DNA from: Actinomycetes bacterium
GTDB lineage: Bacteria; Actinomycetota; Actinomycetes; Mycobacteriales; Mycobacteriaceae
DNA: 64,000 nucleotides
Assembly: GCA_023404955.1 (NCBI GenBank)
Contig: JAEXZY010000118.1
Location: forward strand, 1 to 64,000
Direction: 5' to 3'
This document shows positions 35,577 to 43,747 of the stretch, piece by piece. Position numbers and translations under genes: made by a program. Position 1 is the first letter of the stretch; every line of letters begins with the position of its first letter. The notes beneath the pieces were generated by a model. That model ran no database searches. It was given only the letters and a program-made list of their open reading frames with translations, and had not been told where the DNA came from.

Positions 35577-37087
35577 CCACTCCCATAGGTGCCGCCCAGC
35601 CACGCACCACCCGGGCCCGATCACAACCGCGCCGTCTGCGCTGCGCCGCCGCAGGCGCTTTGGCGGTCCTGGCCGTCGTGATGACCGGCTGCGCCACCCC
35701 CATCCAGGGGCAGGCCCGGTCCAGCATGTATGACCCCAACACCATCGCCGGCGTGCCCGTCGTCGACGGCCCCAGCGGTGTCCGCAAAGACGCGCCGCCA
35801 CCGGACGGAAAAGTCGCCTACACCAACGATTCTGACGCCGACCACCTCGCGGTGCTGGCCGTCAACGATGTGGTCGACTACTGGCAACAGCACTACACCG
35901 ACCCGCCGTTGGAGGGATCGTTCACCCCGGTCGCCAACCTCGCCTCCTACGACTCCACCGACCCGGGCGGCCCCATCCTGTGCGGCGAAAGCGGATACCG
36001 CAATCCCAACGCATTCTTCTGTCCACGAGCCGATCTCATCGCCTGGGATCGCGGCGACCTCGTTCCCGCCGGGATGAAGTACTTTGGCGACGCCTCGATC
36101 GCCGCCCTATTCGCCCACGAATACGGTCACGCCGTGCAACGGATGGGCGGCCTGGTCGACCGGTCTACACCCACACTGGTTCTCGAGCAGCAAGCCGACT
36201 GCTTCGCCGGCAGCTACATCCGCTGGGTCACCGAAGGATCGTCAAAGCGCTTTCAGCTCAACACCAGTGACGGACTCAACCGCGTCATCGCCGGCGTCAT
36301 CACCATCAGAGACCCGATCCTGACCCCCGAACACGAAGACATGGTGGAAGAAGGCCACGGCACCGCCCTGGACCGCGTCAGCGCTTTCCAAACCGGATTC
36401 ATCGATGGAATCGACGCCTGCGCACGAATCGACATGGATCAGATCGAACATGCCCGCGGCGACCTGCCAATGATGCTCGACCCCGAGGCCAGCGGCGGGG
36501 CCGCCACCGGGGAATCCCCCATCGACCAAGGACTCATCACCTCGATCACCGAGGCGCTGACGCAGATCTTCACCCCCGCCACGCCCCCGACCATCTCTCT
36601 CACCGCACCCGCCCAGCCGTGCCCCGACGCGACGGCCACCCCGCCAGTGTCCTACTGCCCGTCCACCAACACCATCACCGTGGACCTGCCCGCCCTGCAA
36701 GCCATCGGCACCCCCGCCGACGAGAAGGAACGCGTTCTCCTACAAGGAGACAACACCGCAATCTCCGTGCTGACCGCCCGCTACATGCTTGCCCTGCAAC
36801 ACCAACGCGGAGTCCCCATCGACACCACCGCCGCCGCGCTGTGCACCGCCTGCCTCACCGGCGTCGCGCAACGCAAAATGACCGAACCCATCACACTCCC
36901 GGCCGGCGGCACCATCCAACTGTCCGCCGGCGACCTCGACGAAGCCATCGCCGGTCTGCTCAACAACGGATTCGCCGCCAGCGACGTCAACGGCACCACC
37001 GTCGCCGCCGGATTCACCCGCATCATGGCCTTCCGATCCGGACTCATCACCCCCAACGCCGACGCCTGCTATACCCGCTTCCCCTGA
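35573..37087 (+). CDS. Lipoprotein neutral zinc metallopeptidase, 504 aa
   Basis: An Arg-rich start and hydrophobic helix end in lipobox VMTGC (Cys40), placing the enzyme on the outer face of the membrane. The zinc motif HEYGH is at 182-186. Downstream, LEQQADCFAGSY (about 204-215) supplies the likely third ligand, as in YpfJ-type neutral zinc metallopeptidases. A C-terminal part has NTITVDLPALQAIG and a repeat of the fold pattern. It is translationally coupled to the FHA-XRE gene. Surface processing of the neighbouring sensors or of ESX substrates is possible but unproven. Confidence 0.85.
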   Translation: MTTPIGAAQPRTTRARSQPRRLRCAAAGALAVLAVVMTGCATPIQGQARSSMYDPNTIAGVPVVDGPSGVRKDAPPPDGKVAYTNDSDADHLAVLAVNDVVDYWQQHYTDPPLEGSFTPVANLASYDSTDPGGPILCGESGYRNPNAFFCPRADLIAWDRGDLVPAGMKYFGDASIAALFAHEYGHAVQRMGGLVDRSTPTLVLEQQADCFAGSYIRWVTEGSSKRFQLNTSDGLNRVIAGVITIRDPILTPEHEDMVEEGHGTALDRVSAFQTGFIDGIDACARIDMDQIEHARGDLPMMLDPEASGGAATGESPIDQGLITSITEALTQIFTPATPPTISLTAPAQPCPDATATPPVSYCPSTNTITVDLPALQAIGTPADEKERVLLQGDNTAISVLTARYMLALQHQRGVPIDTTAAALCTACLTGVAQRKMTEPITLPAGGTIQLSAGDLDEAIAGLLNNGFAASDVNGTTVAAGFTRIMAFRSGLITPNADACYTRFP

Positions 37088-37263
37088 TCCGAATGACGGC
37101 ACACAGACGTCTGCGCGGCGCGCATCGGTGCGGCACGACCGACCCAGGACACACGGGTTGTACAGCAAGGGTGTGCCGCGGATACATAACCGAGGCGGGG
37201 GATTGGCCCAACCGGCGTCTATACAACCCCCTGGGAGACTGCGACGCGGGTGCGATGTGCCCC

Positions 37264-37602
37264 TCAGCGAAGGAAGACGATCGTGAACCCGAACGCCATG
37301 AGCAGCTTCAGCAGAGCAGGATCGACACTCGCGGTCGGCGCGAAGACGACCGTGTCTCCATCGGCGGGGCCGGCAGCGAACTGACTGAACGCTGGGATCT
37401 TCGACAGTTCCTTCCCGACGGCGACGTCGGCCGGCCACCGCCCCATCATGATCGACTCTGGCGGACTGCCGGCCGGGGTCTTCGACGACGCACAGCAGGC
37501 AATAGCAGTGGCGGTGGGAACCCGGAAGGTCGCGCTCGACGGTGTGGTGGCCGCCACACCGGTCACCGCGAGCCACACCCCGCGCCGCCGACTTCTACTC
37601 AT
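37264..37602 (-). CDS. Small exported or anchored protein, 112 aa
   Basis: ATG 37602 is preceded by GGAG with a 6-base gap; ATG 37614 is an alternative, and the frame to 37833 is not supported. The N-terminus is basic then moderately hydrophobic (MSRSRRRGVWLAVTGVAATT). A CC pair (AIACCASS) follows, and the protein ends in a hydrophobic helix LLKLLMAFGFTIVFLR. It could be a secreted peptide or a small membrane protein. It is convergent with the metalloprotease gene. Confidence 0.45.
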   Translation of the reverse strand: MSRSRRRGVWLAVTGVAATTPSSATFRVPTATAIACCASSKTPAGSPPESIMMGRWPADVAVGKELSKIPAFSQFAAGPADGDTVVFAPTASVDPALLKLLMAFGFTIVFLR

Positions 37603-37890
37603 TTTCGTCTCCATCCGGAGCCCCCATGGCAGGTCATGACCTAGCACCCCCGGGCTCCCGGGCATGTCATGCTCACACGCCAGTCGCGTCACCGCCAGAC
37701 ATGCACTGACACAGAGCATTACGGTCGCGATGGGTATCTTCCGTTTGCGGTGCGAGCCGCGAAGCTCGCGGACCGCTGGACCTGGGCCATAGCGGGGTGC
37801 CTCTAGCGCCGCCGCTTCGCTGACGTCGCGCACTCGTCGATGAGGCCGGGTCTGACATAGCTCCGTTCACCACGAACAGCGCCAATGGAA

Positions 37891-37916
37891 ATAACGGAAG
37901 TGTTATAATGTGTACG
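37891..37916 (+). promoter_or_regulatory. Leaderless promoter and operator of the XRE-NTase pair
   Basis: A perfect -10 box TATAAT (37904-37909) lies seven bases before GTG 37916, so transcription would begin at the start codon. An inverted repeat ATAAC-N6-GTTAT (37891-37906) overlaps the -10 box. It is a plausible auto-repressor site for the XRE protein. Confidence 0.55.
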
Positions 37917-38236
37917 TGGGGACGTATGGCGCGCAGCTGATCCGCGAGGCTCGCCTGCGGGCAGGCCTGACCCAAGCCGAGCTCGCCGAGCGGGCTGGTT
38001 TGGTGCAGCCCGCCATTGCCCGCTGGGAAGCGGGTCGGACCGCGATCAGCATCGATGAGGTGGTGCGGCTGGTGCGGCTGTGCGGTCTCGACCTGGAGTT
38101 CGCGATTGTCGAGCGTGACCACAGCGACCGGGCCCAAGCGCAGCGCCTCGTGCCGCTGTCGGGTCAAGAACGCCTCGACCGTCACGGCCGGATCGCGTCC
38201 CAGCTCGCAGGCCTGCGCCGCGCCGGAGCGCACTGA
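37916..38236 (+). CDS. XRE-family antitoxin, 106 aa
   Basis: The HTH is AQLIREARLRAGLTQAELAE followed by LVQPAIARWEAGRTAIS, then a short C-terminal extension with SIDEVVRLVRLCGLDLEF. GTG 37910 is also possible; I prefer 37916 from the promoter position. It is followed 2 bp later by a nucleotidyltransferase. This order is typical of AbiE-like or MNT-type toxin-antitoxin pairs, where the small DNA-binding protein neutralises and represses. Confidence 0.8.
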   Translation: MGTYGAQLIREARLRAGLTQAELAERAGLVQPAIARWEAGRTAISIDEVVRLVRLCGLDLEFAIVERDHSDRAQAQRLVPLSGQERLDRHGRIASQLAGLRRAGAH

Positions 38237-38238
38237 TC

Positions 38239-38721
38239 GTGGAACTGGACCTTGCGCGCCTGTTCGCGACGCTGCACCGCCACAAAGTGGTCTACGTGCT
38301 GATCGGCGGGCTCGCCGCGGTGTATCACGGATCTCCTTTTCCCACCGAAGACGCCGACATCACCCCGGACGCGGGCGCGGCCAACCTCACCCGCCTCGCT
38401 GCGGCGTTGCGCGAACTGAATGCCCGGATTCGCACCGAATCGGTACCTGAGGGTCTGCCGTTCACCTGTGACGCGCACGCGCTATCGGGAGCCCGGACCT
38501 GGAATCTCGTGACCGACGCCGGCGACCTCGATATCGCCTTCGAGCCCGCGGGCACGCGTGGTTACTCCGACCTGCACCGCAGCGCCGCCGCCGCCGAGCT
38601 GTATGACAGCGTCGTCGAAATCGCCTCCCTCAGTGACGTCATCCGGTCCAAACAGGCCGCCAACCGCCCGAAGGATCAACGCGTCCTGCCCACCCTGCGC
38701 GACCTTCTCGCCAACAAGTGA
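38239..38721 (+). CDS. Nucleotidyltransferase-fold toxin, 160 aa
   Basis: The NTase signature is VYVLIGGLAAVYHGSPFPTE followed by DADITPDAG, matching the GGx...hGxxRxTxDxD pattern of AbiEii/DUF1814-type and MenT-like enzymes. A third acidic position is in GDLDIAFEPAG. The usual Arg before T/D is Pro here (FPTEDAD). Start is GTG 38239. MenT-type toxins of mycobacteria add nucleotides to tRNA ends; the exact substrate here is not visible. It probably stabilises the replicon. Confidence 0.8.
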   Translation: MELDLARLFATLHRHKVVYVLIGGLAAVYHGSPFPTEDADITPDAGAANLTRLAAALRELNARIRTESVPEGLPFTCDAHALSGARTWNLVTDAGDLDIAFEPAGTRGYSDLHRSAAAAELYDSVVEIASLSDVIRSKQAANRPKDQRVLPTLRDLLANK

Positions 38722-39033
38722 GCGCCGCCGCAGACCCGATAGCCCCGAACAGGCGTGAGCTGCAGTGCCCGACCGCGACGACGCACGCCGTATCGGGCTC
38801 GTCAGACCGACTGCAGCGTTCAAAGACACGTGGGCACGGTCACTCTCGACTCGATGCCGCCCAGAGAAATTGGTGCGCAGACCCCCCTGGCCCGCCCGGC
38901 ATACTTCAAATACGCCCTCGCCGGGCAACGCGTTGATCACGGCCATAGTTGCCCTGCAGGGGTGACGAGCTGGTGCCCGACCGCGCGTGAGCGGGCCGGA
39001 CTGCGACAGGGCCACTGAGGAAAGGACCGATTA
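38722..39033. other. Intergenic region without a convincing gene
   Basis: Short frames on both strands overlap, with no good start signal until GAGGAAAGG before the gene at 39034. A partly repeated phrase, GTGCCCGACCGCG, occurs near 38766 and 38971. I see nothing else here. Confidence 0.4.
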
Positions 39034-39429
39034 ATGAGCACGACTGTTCAGCTGCTCGCCGCCGAAGGTGCCACCACCAGCTATTCTCTCGGATTCGCCC
39101 TCGGTCGGCTGCTCGTCATCGGCGCGGTCGTGTGGGCGATCGTTGTCTTCGTCCGCAAGGCCCGACGACCACCCACGCAGCCACCCGTGCTGCCGCCACA
39201 GCACCCTCAATACGGTTGGGGACCAACAAATTACTTTCAGCCGGGGTGGGGACAGCCGCCGGTTCCCGCGCCGCAGTCGGCGCCGTTCAGGCCGGCGCCG
39301 TATGGGCCGCCCGCACCGATTCCCGCCCACTGGGCACCCCCGGCGTACCCGGCACCGGCACCGGCACCCGAGGACGGGTGGGCCTCGCCGACACACGGCC
39401 ACGCCGGCGGGACTGCAGATCGGCGCTAA
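39034..39429 (+). CDS. Pro-rich small membrane protein, 131 aa
   Basis: One transmembrane helix (about 21-41, LGRLLVIGAVVWAIVVFVRK) is followed by a Pro/Ala/Tyr-rich tail with QPPVLPPQHPQYGWG and repeats of APAP. GAGGAAAGG precedes the ATG. The function is unknown. Confidence 0.6.
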   Translation: MSTTVQLLAAEGATTSYSLGFALGRLLVIGAVVWAIVVFVRKARRPPTQPPVLPPQHPQYGWGPTNYFQPGWGQPPVPAPQSAPFRPAPYGPPAPIPAHWAPPAYPAPAPAPEDGWASPTHGHAGGTADRR

Positions 39430-39662
39430 CGAATGCGGCCCACCGAGCCGGAGAGCGACGACGGGCCCATAACCCACCGCAGCAACAATACGTGCATACT
39501 GGAACCCCGCTTCGGCTCGCCTCAGAGGGTGGTGGAGCTCCGTACGAGCAAACTGTGAACGCGATCCTGCGCGGCAATCGCGCATGGGGCGGTCACAGGA
39601 GAGGGGGGTCGTGATGTGTCCGTCGTCGGCAGCCTGCACATCGCTGGATCTGCGGTGGCCCC

Positions 39663-39941
39663 GTGGGTAGACGAGGGCCCGATGTCGCCGTCTATCGCGA
39701 CTGCACCTTCGTGATCACACTCATTGATCGCCAGCGCATCAGCTACGAGGCCGGCTCACAGCTACACATCGATCACGGTGATCTGACCGCTATCACCGCA
39801 GCAGGTGAGCAGCGCCGCGTCCCGGTGCAGGAATGGCAGGGCGTCATCATTGACGCCCGGGAGATCATCACCAATCGATGGCGACGACGGCAACCGCCGA
39901 CCTCCTCACTATCCGACGACACCACGCACCCGCCGGACTGA
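39663..39941 (+). CDS. Hypothetical protein, 92 aa
   Basis: A short beta-rich pattern (AVYRDCTFVITLIDRQRISY, then SQLHIDHGDLTAITAAGEQR) precedes a basic, polar C-terminus. GTG 39663 is the likely start, but no strong ribosome site is seen. It is probably a small cytoplasmic protein. The family is not recognised. Confidence 0.4.
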   Translation: MGRRGPDVAVYRDCTFVITLIDRQRISYEAGSQLHIDHGDLTAITAAGEQRRVPVQEWQGVIIDAREIITNRWRRRQPPTSSLSDDTTHPPD

Positions 39942-40058
39942 GGACAATCGCCCCCTCTCCCGCCCGGCCGCTGCCCGGGCTGCCCTACGGGCGAGCACAA
40001 CCCGGTCGTCAACGCCCAGGCCCCACAAGGCCGCGGTCTGCGTCATACCAAGCGGCCG

Positions 40059-40673
40059 CTAGTTCGTCTGCCCTCGGCAGATCATCCGCGTCACCGCAAC
40101 GTTCCAACGGGATAATTGTTCGGGATCGTAGAGCGGTCCGTCGGTGTGACGCTCGATGTGGTGGCGCAACATAATCGTCCCGACCCGAAGGATCAGCGGT
40201 AACATGTTGGACCACAACGGATCTAGATCCTCGGGTGTGAGGCCCTGAGCCGCAAATGCGGCGCCCTGGTCGGCGCTGATCGCGAAAAAGCCGTCGAAAA
40301 TGGTGTTGCCCACCCCGCCATGTTCGGCCAGCGCGCGACCGACATAATCCATGACGTCGGGATTGTCGGTCATCAGCGCAGCCAGTCGATCGCTGGCACC
40401 GCACACCTGATCCGCGCTAGCTGGCGGCGCTTCTCTCATTTGTGCAAACACCTGGAGGACGTAGTGATCGATCGCCTCGATGAGCTGACTCTTGGTGACG
40501 AAGTAGTGCTGGATCAGACCCAGACTGACCCCAGCTTGCGCAGCAATCGTGCGCAACGATGTGCTCGCAATGCCACGCTCGGCGAAACACTTCATCGCCA
40601 CGTCGCGAATCTCGCCCGACCTCGCGGCTGTCGACTCCCATCTCGGGGTACGGGGCACAGCGCCACGGTTCAT
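40059..40673 (-). CDS. TetR-family regulator, 204 aa
   Basis: A TetR HTH lies at the N-terminus (IRDVAMKCFAERGIASTSLR, then AAQAGVSLGLIQHYFVTKSQ). A helical ligand-binding domain follows. ATG 40673 gives the normal TetR length, and the frame to 40853 is not protein-like. A 22-bp perfect palindrome lies about 200 bp upstream and may be its operator. The target genes are unclear, since the next element upstream is an IS110 transposase. Confidence 0.8.
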   Translation of the reverse strand: MNRGAVPRTPRWESTAARSGEIRDVAMKCFAERGIASTSLRTIAAQAGVSLGLIQHYFVTKSQLIEAIDHYVLQVFAQMREAPPASADQVCGASDRLAALMTDNPDVMDYVGRALAEHGGVGNTIFDGFFAISADQGAAFAAQGLTPEDLDPLWSNMLPLILRVGTIMLRHHIERHTDGPLYDPEQLSRWNVAVTRMICRGQTN

Positions 40674-40873
40674 CGCCAACAATCTTTGCAGACAACGCAC
40701 TTGTTCGCGGTCGAGTCCCCGCGCCAGATGCCCGTCAGTCACGCCGCTCGCGCGCAAGGGGAGCACCCGGGTCTGGCCGGTACGGGAGAAAGCCCTCGAC
40801 AGCGCATAGTGGCCCGCGAGCTCCGATGGTGCCAACGTCGCTGATCGCCCCACCTGAGGTGAGATGATGGTCG

Positions 40874-40895
40874 GCAGTTTTCCGCGGAAAACTGC
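40874..40895. promoter_or_regulatory. 22-bp perfect palindrome upstream of tetR
   Basis: The dyad has a CCGCGG centre with TTTT/AAAA arms (CAGTTTTCCGCGGAAAACTG plus one more matching base on each side). It lies between the TetR gene and the IS110 transposase gene, about 200 bp from the tetR start and 49 bp from the transposase stop. It could be a TetR operator or part of the IS insertion context. Confidence 0.5.
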
Positions 40896-40943
40896 GAGGA
40901 ACCGCTGTCCGAAGCGGCCGTCTACGCTGCTCTTGCCAGCCGG

Positions 40944-41972
40944 TTAACGCCTCGCGAGGCCGGCATCCAGGCGCATCTGGCCGTATACGCGCCGGGCGAT
41001 GCGACGCTTGAGGCAGCGCAGTGCAGACATCACGGAATCGCCTTGTTCGAGCCGCTTTTGGTAATACACCGCTCCCTCGCCGTGACGGAGCTGGGTGATC
41101 GCGATGCGATGCAACGCAGCGTTGACGCGCCGATTACCAGTTTTGATGTAGCGGACACGGCCCTCGGTGGCCCCAGACCACGCCGGTGTCGGCGCCACAC
41201 CCGCAAACCGGGCGAACGCGGCTTCGGAGGAGAAGCGATGCACACCGGCGGTCTCGGCGACAATCCTGGCCGCCGAAAGATCGCCACACCCACGAATCGA
41301 CAACAAATGGGGGGCTCGCGCGCGGATGTCGATCGCGATGCGCCGCTCAAGGTGCCCAGCCTCCTCACTGAGACGGGCGATGTCAGCCAGCTCAGCGCGG
41401 CCCAGCTCGGCGATCAACCCCTGGTGGGACTCCAAAAACACGGTGACGGTGCGGCGATGATTCTGGTGTCTCAAAGCTCTTGGTGCTACCCGGAATTCAG
41501 GGTCGAGCTCGTGGAGGCGCCATAACAGCCGGTTGTTCGTGGCGATGCGTTGTTCGATCAACCGTTCCCGCCGATCGAGAAGCAACTTGATGGCGCGACT
41601 GTCGTCATCACGCGTAGCGACCGGCAATGTGGGATCCCGCAGTGCGGCCTGAGCGACGGCCAGTGCATCGATCGGATCCGACTTGCCCACGGTGCGCGCT
41701 GTCGCGCGCGTACGCGCCATCATCCTGGCGGGCACCCGCACCACCTGTACGCCGGCCTCCAGAAGATCAGCTTCCAGGCGGCGAGTCACCCCTCGGCAGT
41801 CCTCCACGGCCCACCGCACATCGTCGCCGAATCGGCCACTGGCCCAGCGGATCGCCTCGAGGTGGCCCGCGCTCGTCGACGGAACGCTCTTGCAGGCGAG
41901 TCGACGACCGGAAACGTCGACCGCCACGAGCGTGTGACTGCCCTTATGGGCATCAATTCCTACAACGATCAC
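40944..41972 (-). CDS. IS110-family transposase, 342 aa
   Basis: An N-terminal RuvC-like DEDD domain contains VVGIDAHKGSH (first Asp), AVEDCRGVTRRLEADLL and GKSDPIDALAVAQAAL. A C-terminal Transposase_20 domain contains LLSIRGCGDLSAARIVAETA, with the catalytic Ser region in FSSEAAFARFAGVAPTPAWS. GTG 41972 has GAAGGGA upstream and puts GIDAHKG at the usual N-terminal place; the frame to 42041 is longer. IS110 elements have no clear terminal repeats, so I cannot set the ends. Confidence 0.88.
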   Translation of the reverse strand: MIVVGIDAHKGSHTLVAVDVSGRRLACKSVPSTSAGHLEAIRWASGRFGDDVRWAVEDCRGVTRRLEADLLEAGVQVVRVPARMMARTRATARTVGKSDPIDALAVAQAALRDPTLPVATRDDDSRAIKLLLDRRERLIEQRIATNNRLLWRLHELDPEFRVAPRALRHQNHRRTVTVFLESHQGLIAELGRAELADIARLSEEAGHLERRIAIDIRARAPHLLSIRGCGDLSAARIVAETAGVHRFSSEAAFARFAGVAPTPAWSGATEGRVRYIKTGNRRVNAALHRIAITQLRHGEGAVYYQKRLEQGDSVMSALRCLKRRIARRVYGQMRLDAGLARR

Positions 41973-42288
41973 CGCACCGTTCCCTTCGCTCGTCCCGTGG
42001 ACGAACAGCACCGTCGAGACATCCGACACCGGGTGCGACACCGGTCATATCAGCCAACCGTGCAGCGGCGAACTTTTCTCGAGCCAGCACCCGGCGCGCG
42101 GATTGCCCGGCAGCTCGCTGGCCTGCCGTCCGTTGCGCCAGGGGATCGGCATGCCGTAAAGAAGCCAACGCCCGCAGCCGAGCGCGACACAGTGTTCGTA
42201 AGCCAGCCACCCCGGCACTGGCCTAGCGTAGGCCCGGACACCGTGATCGCGCTGACCTCACCTCATGCAAGCGGCCCAGCGGCGGCGC
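41973..42288. other. Non-coding flank of IS110 transposase; possible bridge RNA site
   Basis: No gene is seen on either strand with a proper start. In the IS110 group the non-coding end upstream of the transposase encodes the bridge RNA that pairs with donor and target DNA. This 316-bp stretch is where that RNA would lie. I could not fold it or confirm the loops. Confidence 0.35.
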
Positions 42289-42450
42289 TCAGCCATCCTC
42301 TCGGGGGGCGGACCGTTGCGAGAGCTCGGTGAACCACACATGGTGTTTGTTGTTCCAGATCGCAGCCTCCACCGGGTCCGCGATGACGGTCCTGCCGGGG
42401 CCGAATGTGTCGAAAACCTCGATAGCAAGCCGCATACTCGCGGTCAGCAT
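42289..42450 (-). CDS. Small protein overlapping the upstream ORF, 53 aa
   Basis: From ATG 42450 the frame reads MLTASMRLAIEVFDTFGPGR, TVIADPVEAAIWNNKHHVWF, TELSQRSAPREDG. The ATG overlaps the upstream stop (ATGCTGA), allowing coupled translation. However, the same frame continues upstream as ALENSWYTETLPM, which also looks protein-like. It may therefore be the C-terminal half of the upstream gene after a -1 shift near 42480-42490. Confidence 0.5.
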   Translation of the reverse strand: MLTASMRLAIEVFDTFGPGRTVIADPVEAAIWNNKHHVWFTELSQRSAPREDG

Positions 42451-42686
42451 CGGTAATGTCTCCGTGTACCAGCTGTTTTCAAGAGCTGCGCAGTCGGCGA
42501 TGCCTCGGGGGCGGAATCGCGCACCCGTCGCGCGGCGTCCGCAGCCCGGCGAAATTGGGCCAGGTCGGACTGCCCCTGCACTAGCTGACGCGCCAGCCCC
42601 CAGATGACTGTCTGTGGGTCCATTGCGAAAGTGGTCTCCCGACCCTCCGCGTCGTCAGCGTCCCGGTCGAAGCCCTCACTCACCAT
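42444..42686 (-). CDS. Small hypothetical protein, 80 aa
   Basis: ATG 42686 has GGAAGG upstream. The product starts MVSEGFDRDADDAEGRETTF and continues AMDPQTVIWGLARQLVQGQS with a helical Ala/Arg-rich part. The last dozen residues (LKTAGTRRHYRC) look unlike the rest, which supports a frameshift into the next frame. Function unknown. Confidence 0.5.
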   Translation of the reverse strand: MVSEGFDRDADDAEGRETTFAMDPQTVIWGLARQLVQGQSDLAQFRRAADAARRVRDSAPEASPTAQLLKTAGTRRHYRC

Positions 42687-42816
42687 GCCGCGCCTTCCTG
42701 GTCCGCACACGACCAGTGTCACCCACGACTGCGAGAAGGATGACAAAGCCCCACTGTCTTCCACACATCGCGACCATGGCGTGTGTCGGCCGAACCGCGG
42801 GCGCCGCGCGGTGCTG

Positions 42817-43470
42817 CTACACGTCTGCAGGGAGTTGGAGGTGGTGACGAACGGGTTCGATGCCGCAGAGGGCGATGTCGTCTCGTCGCCTCGTGCGCCA
42901 GCGCTCAAGCGTCATCTCAAAGTGCAGAAGTAGATCGGGTTGGTCGCGCCGAAAGTGATGCGACGACCCGCTTTGCAGGTAGGGCAGCGAACGGGTGATC
43001 GCCAGCGACGCGGTGTTGTCGTGCCACACCTTGGTGGTGGCGCGCCGGGCGCCGAAACCGTCGAAGATGAGGTGCAGCGCCGCCTGGCGCATCTCACGAC
43101 CCAGGCCGCGGCCCTGATAGCTCATGCCCAGCCACGAGCCCGTTTCGGCGCTGCGGTGCTGCTGAAAGTGGTCCGCCTCGATCGAACACAGCCCAACCAC
43201 GGTGCCATCGACATCGGCGGCCAAACTCAAGCACCAGTGCGTGACGCAGGTGTCGGCGCGCTGGCGCCAAAAGTGCCGCACAGCATTGTGTTCGAGTTCA
43301 GGCGAGCGCACGTCAGTCCAGGGCGTCGAAAACGGCATCACCGCGGGATCATGGATGCCCCGGCCGGCGAGGACGGCCAGCTCCGCGGCGAGCTCGTCGG
43401 TGACGTAGCGCAGCCTCAGCCGCGGCGTCTGCACCGCAAGACCAGCAAGGGGCCATACCGACACATCCAT
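42817..43470 (-). CDS. GNAT-family acetyltransferase (RimJ/RimL type), 217 aa
   Basis: The sequence has the layout of GNAT_3 enzymes: TPRLRLRYVTDELAAELAVL at the start, VVGLCSIEADHFQQHRSAET, the acetyl-CoA loop in LGMSYQGRGLGREMRQAALH and HDNTASLAITRSLPYLQSGS near the end. I chose ATG 43470; GTG 43488 is possible. The substrate is unknown; such enzymes often act on protein N-termini or small amines. Confidence 0.8.
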   Translation of the reverse strand: MDVSVWPLAGLAVQTPRLRLRYVTDELAAELAVLAGRGIHDPAVMPFSTPWTDVRSPELEHNAVRHFWRQRADTCVTHWCLSLAADVDGTVVGLCSIEADHFQQHRSAETGSWLGMSYQGRGLGREMRQAALHLIFDGFGARRATTKVWHDNTASLAITRSLPYLQSGSSHHFRRDQPDLLLHFEMTLERWRTRRRDDIALCGIEPVRHHLQLPADV

Positions 43471-43747
43471 CCCGCCAGGGGAGCACAACGAAGGAGCTGC
43501 AGTCCAGCGGATTTCGGAGATTCAGCCTTCCGCTCAAGGGCCCCCGGCTGACGATGCGATGACCCTTCTCCGCGGAACATGCGGGCACTGGCCACTGCCC
43601 GCACATCATGATCTGATCGCGGCCGCGTCTGTCAGAGCCGGACTGGGGGGATCGTTACTCGGGAAAAAGTTGGTGCACACCACCCCCGCCATGAGCTCTG
43701 ATACTGGGAATGCGGTACCTGGTTCCGCCAGAAGAGGGGAGTGGTCG

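Noticed and set aside
35238..35801. 187-aa minus-strand ORF opposite the FHA-XRE gene
   Set aside because: Composition is Arg/Gly/Trp-rich without a domain, and the plus-strand gene is well supported by FHA and HTH motifs.
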